A stretch of 64,000 bases of DNA, taken from NCBI RefSeq assembly GCF_001026695.1, contig NZ_LDNB01000002.1, positions 538,741 to 602,740 of the forward strand. Reading direction: 5' to 3'. Of the stretch, positions 59,607 to 64,000 are shown one piece after another. Below the pieces are notes generated by a model, which was not told the origin of the DNA, ran no database searches, and worked only from the letters and a program-made list of their open reading frames with translations. The translations under genes and the position numbers were made by a program. The DNA comes from Neobacillus vireti (GTDB lineage Bacteria > Bacillota > Bacilli > Bacillales > Cytobacillaceae). Numbering within the stretch: position 1 is the first letter of the stretch; each line of letters begins with the position of its first letter.

Positions 59607-60979
59607 CGAATATTTGCTAGCTAACCGGTAAATGTAGTGGTGATAAATGGGTATTAATGTGTATTGATATTTACTCGGAAAGAACCGACCAGTCATTAAA
59701 CTTTCAGCTTTTGTTTTTGTTACAGAATTCATGATCGTAATAAGAATAGCTGTACCAATCGAACCGGACACTTGTTGAGCTGTATTGTTAATAGCTGTAC
59801 CGTGCCGATTTAAGCGAGTTGGCAATTGATTAAGACCATTTGTCATAATTGGTATCATCACCATTGCCATACCAAGCATACGCAAAGTGTAAACAAGGAT
59901 AATATATGTGTGACTAGAGTCGATTTGTAGGTTTGCCAACATGTAAGTTGAAACTGCTGTAATAGTAAGCCCTAATACTCCAAGAATTCTTGGTCCATAT
60001 TTATCGAATAGTTTACCGGTAATTGGAGACATAATCCCTTTTACAATCGCACCCGGAAACATCATTAAACCTGAGGCAAGTGGTGAAATGCCTCTAACAT
60101 TCTGCACATACGCTGAAGTTAAAATCATCCCTGAGAACATCGCAACAGCATTGACAATCGCAATAACAGAGGCAAGGGCAAACATAGGATGCTTATAGAC
60201 ACGTAAATCTAATAAAGGTTCCTCCATTTTTAATTGCCGAACAATGAATACAACCAAAGAAATAGCACCAACAATCAGAGTGGTTAAAACAACTTTGTCT
60301 GTCCAGCCGTCAGAACTTACAGAACTGAAACCATAAAGCAACCCACCAAAACCGATTGTAGATAATACAACTGATAGGTAATCAATGGTTGCATTTTTGT
60401 TTTGTTCCATGACATTCTCGGATTTCCAAATGGCCAATACTAAACTAATAATAGCTAACGGTAAAATCATTTCGAAAAGTAACCGCCAGTCATAATATTC
60501 AACAATATAACCTGATAATGTTGGCCCAATTGCTGGCGCTGTAATCATAACTAAACCGAAAATACCCATTACGGTACCACGTTTTTCACGAGGAAAACTT
60601 ACTAACATAATGTTCATTAATAATGGTCCCATTACGGAAGAACCGGCTGCTTGGACCATCCGCCCAGTAAGTAATACACCAAAGTTTGGGGCAAAAGCTG
60701 CTAATGCAGTACCTAAAGTGAAGATCGCCATTGAAGTGATAAATAGGCTACGGTTCGAAAAGCGTGTCATTAAAAAGGCTGATGCCGGAATTAATACACC
60801 GCTGACAAGCATATAGCCTGTCGCTAGCCACTGAATCGTTGAATAATCTTTAATTCCTAAATCAACCACGGCAAAGCTACATTTAATAGAGAGTTATTCA
60901 AAAACGAAACAAATGCTCCGACAAAAAGAATAGCAAGCATAATATACGGTGGTTTTCTTTCTTGTGATGTTGAATTCAT
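59565..60979 (-). pseudogene. Broken DHA2-type MFS multidrug transporter
   Basis: A gene start with AAAGGAG and ATG 60979 gives MNSTSQERKPPYIMLAILF through NNSLLNVALP and then stops. The family sequence resumes in another frame at VDLGIKDYSTIQWLATGYML (from about 60866), so a few bases are missing near 60870-60880. The 3' end is also damaged: after SIGTAILITIMNSVTKTKAESLMT (about 59691) the reading continues into unrelated sequence up to the neighbouring VOC gene, and the last two helices are lost. Drug:proton antiporters of this type have 14 helices and about 480-500 residues. Confidence 0.8.
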
Positions 60980-61252
60980 CTATTTGTTTTCTCCTTTGTA
61001 AAAAGTTTATTTGATCCTTTTGGCCGTTTGCATATTTGTGCTGAAAAGATTTGTCGTCAATATATCTAAATGTGACCGAAGCTTAGATAGGAAATAAACA
61101 GCGTCCATGATTATGTTGTACTTCTCTAAGTAGCAATTGGGAATACGCGCTAGTAGCTATTTTTTTCTTTATAAATAAACGCGTTTATGAATTGAAAAAT
61201 TTTTCTTGGATAAGAATTTTTGTTAGGCTTATAAAAAGGAGATTAGTTATAT

Positions 61253-61645
61253 ATGAAAGCTTTAAAAATAAGCAAAGAAAAACAAGAGGACAATGTAAAA
61301 TATGCACAACAGCATTTTGCAAATGAAAGAACGTATCTGGCGTGGATTCGGACGGCTATATCAATTATAGGTGTGGGATTTTTAACAACCTCTTTACATT
61401 ACACTATTAAAATTAGTTCCAATCGAGCGATTAATACTCTAGCAATATTTCTAGGAATCTATGCATGTGTTGTTGGCTTTTTAATTGCTCTTATGTCAAC
61501 AATTCATTATACAAGAAAAAGAAGGGAAATTCAGGATGGGATTTTTATCCCGTCAAACTACTCGATAATATTTGTTTCTATTTTATTTTCAATTCTAGTT
61601 TTTTTGATTTTTATGTATCTTTCTTTTTTATTATTTAAGTCATAA
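61253..61645 (+). CDS. DUF202 (YidH-type) membrane protein
   Basis: A 130-aa membrane protein with the DUF202 signature FANERTYLAWIRTAISIIGVG leading into helix 1 and two further helices, a basic loop (TRKRREIQ) and a short C-terminus. Members form small inner-membrane proteins of unknown function. ATG 61253 follows AAAAGGAG. It is separated from the next gene by 150 bp. Confidence 0.85.
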   Translation: MKALKISKEKQEDNVKYAQQHFANERTYLAWIRTAISIIGVGFLTTSLHYTIKISSNRAINTLAIFLGIYACVVGFLIALMSTIHYTRKRREIQDGIFIPSNYSIIFVSILFSILVFLIFMYLSFLLFKS

Positions 61646-61721
61646 AGTGGGGAAAGGGTCTTATCTAAAAAAACATAATCAGCCGCTTCCATTTGCTATT
61701 GAATTTTTAGCAATGTAATTT

Positions 61722-61750
61722 GTTTGGCATCATACCCTTTAGGGTATAAT
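61722..61750 (+). promoter_or_regulatory. Promoter with overlapping CsoR/CstR-type operator
   Basis: ATACCC, TTTA, GGGTAT (61732-61747) is a perfect inverted repeat of the class bound by CsoR-family repressors, and its right arm overlaps the -10 TATAAT (61745-61750). The -35 is weak (around 61722-61728). It precedes cstR and fits self-repression. Confidence 0.75.
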
Positions 61751-61795
61751 ATTAAAGCATGTCAATGTTATTCCTTTTTCAAGGGAGGTTAATTT

Positions 61796-62059
61796 ATGGA
61801 TTATAATGATCAAATAAAAAATAGAATTAAACGGATCGAGGGACAACTAAGAGGTATTTTAAGAATGATGGAAGAAAACAAGGACTGCAAAGAGGTCATT
61901 ACTCAGCTATCTGCCTCGAGAACTGCCATTGATCGGACCATTGGCGTTATTGTTAGCACAAACTTGGTAGAATGCGTTCAAAATGCAGATAATCAGGCAG
62001 AAAAAAGCATGGAAGGTATCGTAAGGGAGGCAGTTGAACTTTTGGTAAAAAGCCGATAG
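61796..62059 (+). CDS. cstR: CsoR-family persulfide-sensing repressor (CstR type)
   Basis: An 87-aa all-helical CsoR/FrmR-family repressor. Cys31 (NKDCKEV) and Cys60 (NLVECV) are present, while the Cu(I) ligand His of CsoR (in the HL-x-x-C motif) is Asn56. The two-cysteine, no-histidine pattern, and the numbers 31 and 60, match CstR, which reacts with hydrogen sulfide-derived persulfides. CstR normally controls rhodanese, sulfurtransferase and persulfide dioxygenase genes; none are seen immediately downstream except a thioredoxin-like gene and a HesB-like gene. AAGGGAGG precedes ATG. Confidence 0.83.
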   Translation: MDYNDQIKNRIKRIEGQLRGILRMMEENKDCKEVITQLSASRTAIDRTIGVIVSTNLVECVQNADNQAEKSMEGIVREAVELLVKSR

Positions 62060-62197
62060 AAGAGGTTACGCCTCTTTTATTTTTGAAGACATTAATACCC
62101 TAATGGAATGGGGTTGACATGGAAGAGGTTAAGAGATTAGTAAGAAAGAAGGGGGGAGCTGGTAATAGAGGTTATACAAATTGGTTCTTTCACCATT

Positions 62198-63052
62198 ATG
62201 ATGAAATGGATTGTTCTTAGTATTGCCATTGTGATCGGATTTATTTTTCTGAAACTATGGCTGCTCCGTTCACAAAAAAGAGAATCTGGGAAACAATTAT
62301 TTGATTTAGCATTAAACAGTGTTTTTTTGGGCTTTCTGATATGGAAAGGCAGTTTGCTGTTACTGGAGCCGAAATTAATTATTGAAAGTCCAATGTCATT
62401 ATTATATTTTACTGGTGGAAAGAACGGATTCATTTTAGGAATGTTCGGTGCATTCATTTATTTCTTTGTTAAAGCTAGAAAATTAAGGATAACAAACTTT
62501 ATTATTCTGCAATCCGTGATTGTTTTTGGTATTGCTGTCATGGGTGGGTATTTTTTAGTCAATCACTTCTTGAGTCATGATAAGCCGAAGGTCAATACAG
62601 CCGGCACAAAGACAGTAGAAATTGGTCTCCAAGAAGGAAATAAAGCACCTGATTTTCAATTAAAGACGTTAAACGGTACTGATGTTAAACTGTCTGATTT
62701 GCAAGGAAAAAAGATCATTTTAAATTTCTGGGCAACCTGGTGTCCGCCCTGTAAAGCAGAAATACCGCACATGCAGGATTTTTATGAATCAATGGACAAA
62801 ACCAAAGTGGAAATACTCGCCATCAATCTAACCACCCTAGAGAAAAATCCGGGAAAGGTAAAGGGATTTGTGAAAGATAAAAAAGTAACTTTTCCTGTTT
62901 TACTCGACCAAGATGGGGATATAGGCGACCAATATCAAGCTATTACAATTCCAACAAGTTATCTGATTGATTCCCAAGGGATTGTTCGCAAGAAAATAGT
63001 CGGGCCAATGGATAAAGGTATGATGAACCAATTAATAGAAAAAGTTGATTGA
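62198..63052 (+). CDS. Membrane-anchored TlpA/ResA-like thioredoxin protein
   Basis: A 284-aa protein with about four N-terminal membrane helices (residues 3-20, 38-56, 75-92, 103-122), then an extracytoplasmic thioredoxin domain with the active site WCPPC (Cys182, Cys185) and IPTSYLID (cis-Pro loop). It probably reduces disulfides outside the membrane. ATG 62198 has no ribosome-binding site, but a GGGGGGAG lies at 62151-62158. The frame extends upstream as IEVIQIGSFTIMMKW, so the real start may be a rare codon near 62159-62165. Confidence 0.85.
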   Translation: MMKWIVLSIAIVIGFIFLKLWLLRSQKRESGKQLFDLALNSVFLGFLIWKGSLLLLEPKLIIESPMSLLYFTGGKNGFILGMFGAFIYFFVKARKLRITNFIILQSVIVFGIAVMGGYFLVNHFLSHDKPKVNTAGTKTVEIGLQEGNKAPDFQLKTLNGTDVKLSDLQGKKIILNFWATWCPPCKAEIPHMQDFYESMDKTKVEILAINLTTLEKNPGKVKGFVKDKKVTFPVLLDQDGDIGDQYQAITIPTSYLIDSQGIVRKKIVGPMDKGMMNQLIEKVD

Positions 63053-63201
63053 AAAATATTGTTCGGCAATTGGAAATATTTCCAAGGGTTAAGCGAAGGC
63101 TTTGACAGGATAAATCTTTTTCTTTATTCTATACCCGCAGGGGCATTTTGATCCTTCTAAAGATGCAGATTCTATAAAAAAGACAATGGAGGTACACTAA
63201 A

Positions 63202-63489
63202 ATGGTCAAAGTAACACACGCTGCAATTGCAGCCATTACCAGCGAAATTCAAGATGTCATTGATGAGGGGAAACAACCGCTAATTCGCTTTTCAATGGGC
63301 ATTGGCTGAGGGGGCCCGCAGCTTCGTCTGACTCTGGAAGAGTCGGCTTTAGAAAATGATGAAATCACTGAGCAGGATGGAATCGGCTTTATAGTTAATG
63401 AAAGAGATCAGGTTTATTTTCACAATGCAAAGATTGACTATATAAAGACACTATTTGGAGGCGGACAGTTTACCGTGCTTCGAGTTTAA
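63202..63489 (+). CDS. HesB-like (IscA-fold) protein with in-frame TGA, candidate selenoprotein
   Basis: From ATG 63202 (9 nt after GGAGG) the frame reads 35 residues to SMGIG, then TGA (63307-63309), then GGPQLRLTLEES and on to TAA at 63487, in total 95 residues. HesB/IscA-type proteins carry a Cys in the GxGCGGP loop at this exact place, and HesB-like proteins are a reported bacterial selenoprotein family with Sec there. The region after the TGA is fully conserved-looking and open, so recoding to selenocysteine is more likely than decay. A hairpin follows at 63328-63346. Without a Sec machinery in the genome it would be a pseudogene. Confidence 0.8.
63328..63346 (+). promoter_or_regulatory. 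Candidate bacterial SECIS hairpin
   Basis: CTGACTC pairs with GAGTCGG (one T-G pair), enclosing the loop TGGAA. The apical loop starts 26-28 nt after the TGA (63307) and has GG among its first bases, within the range described for bacterial SECIS elements (apical loop 16-37 nt after UGA, early G in the loop). SelB would bind it to insert selenocysteine. Confidence 0.65.
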
Positions 63490-63552
63490 GATTTATAACT
63501 ACTAGTAGGGGTATAACTAAAATGAAATAATGAAGTTACTTCGAAAACATTG

Positions 63553-63590
63553 AAAGCTGCTTGGGAAAGTTTCCGGGCAGCTTTTTTTTA
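63553..63590 (+). terminator. Terminator after the HesB-like gene
   Basis: AAAGCTGC pairs with GCAGCTTT with an inner GGGAAA/TTTCC stem, followed by a run of T. Confidence 0.85.
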
Positions 63591-63725
63591 AAGCAGCGGA
63601 TGCATGCAAGCAAGTGTCCAAAAAATAAAATTGCAAAGTAAGTGAGGTAAAAGCGAGTGAGGGGTTAAAGTAAGGATAGGTTAATTTGCAATTAAAAAAT
63701 ATTTTCGCACAAATTTTGCATCAAC

Positions 63726-63775
63726 AAAAATAAAAAACCCCAAAAGCGCTTGTGTGACAATGCTTTTGGGGATTT
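63726..63775 (-). terminator. Terminator of the tRNA-Arg transcript
   Basis: On the - strand CCCCAAAAGC pairs with GCTTTTGGGG, followed by TTTTTTATTTTT, directly downstream of the tRNA. Confidence 0.8.
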
Positions 63776-63782
63776 TACTAGA

Positions 63783-63856
63783 CGTCCCAAAGAGGATTCG
63801 AACCTCCGACCTACAGTTTAGGAAACTGTTGCTCTATCCTGCTGAGCTATTGGGAC
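63783..63856 (-). tRNA. tRNA-Arg (anticodon CCU)
   Basis: The - strand sequence folds as a full cloverleaf: acceptor GTCCCAA with TTGGGAC, D-arm AGCTCAGC-type, anticodon stem ACAGT/ACTGT with loop TTCCTAA (anticodon CCT, reading AGG), and T-arm GAGGTTCGAATCCTC. Length 74 nt with a G discriminator; CCA is not encoded. It reads AGG arginine codons. Confidence 0.93.
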
Positions 63857-63944
63857 AAGTAAAGTCTTATGTATTCTGTTTTAGACACACAATAAGATAA
63901 TCGCGTCCTTATTTCAATTAAACACTTAAATAGGAACGTTATTT

Positions 63945-63973
63945 ATTATAATCAGTTTATCAAAAAAGGTCAA
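63945..63973 (-). promoter_or_regulatory. Sigma-A promoter of the tRNA-Arg gene
   Basis: On the - strand TTGACC (63973-63968), a 17-nt spacer and TATAAT (63950-63945) form a near-consensus promoter, starting RNA about 80 nt before the tRNA. Confidence 0.75.
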
Positions 63974-64000
63974 TAAAAAGTTCCTGTTATTGAAACGGCA

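Overview
The window looks like chromosome of an endospore-forming Bacillaceae bacterium (Bacillus/Neobacillus type). It opens with the order ymdB (3' end), spoVS, 2-oxoacid:ferredoxin oxidoreductase genes, miaB, ricA, cotE. It also carries several tiny YjcZ-type sporulation proteins, a CotD-like coat protein and a GerPB-like germination protein. Shine-Dalgarno sites are strong, GTG and TTG starts are common, and the sequence is AT-rich.

Layout. (1) 0-7 kb: conserved sporulation/RNA-modification core. (2) 7.5-10.8 kb: an Lgt-like membrane protein overlapping a cysteine-rich radical SAM enzyme, three 51-nt repeats, a small membrane protein and a flavin reductase. (3) 11-33.6 kb: a large flavin-centred catabolic island in two halves. 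The first (11-20 kb) has an MFS transporter, C-C bond hydrolase, GntR regulator, flavin-dependent phenol-type monooxygenase, extradiol dioxygenase, flavin reductase, FAH-family enzyme and an aromatic-sensing PucR-type regulator. The second (20-33.6 kb) repeats the hydrolase, dioxygenase and monooxygenase-like genes. It adds three fumarate-reductase/ketosteroid-dehydrogenase-like flavoproteins, a FAD synthetase without its kinase half, an isocitrate-lyase-family enzyme, an SDR, a GlcG/HbpS protein, a cysteine-less racemase-fold protein and an ETF pair. (4) 33.7-48 kb: an HpaB-type hydroxylase and a CoA-thioester pathway (ligase, alpha-methylacyl-CoA racemase-like protein, acyl-CoA dehydrogenase, crotonases, SDR, SCPx-type thiolase, MaoC). 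The regulator between its two arms is a sigma-54 activator, and both outward-reading arms start at clear -24/-12 promoters. (5) 48-59 kb: sporulation micro-genes, decayed fragments and a two-kinase/one-regulator signalling locus with a YrzI peptide, a DJ-1/PfpI protein and an ABC exporter. Four upstream regions there share TGCGGT boxes spaced by 20-22 bp, and in each set the last box lies 26-27 bp before a -10 element. (6) 59-64 kb: VOC protein, broken MFS gene, DUF202 protein, CstR-type persulfide sensor with operator, thioredoxin-like protein, a HesB-like gene with an in-frame TGA that looks like selenocysteine, and tRNA-Arg(CCU).

How it fits together (inference): the island can be read as a route in which a (possibly alicyclic, methyl-branched or isoprenoid-like) compound is activated to a CoA thioester and trimmed by beta-oxidation, its ring is desaturated by ETF-linked flavoproteins, hydroxylated by two-component monooxygenases and opened by extradiol dioxygenase plus hydrolase. 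The true substrate cannot be read from sequence. The most striking single items are the candidate HesB selenoprotein with a SECIS-like hairpin and the TGCGGT regulon.
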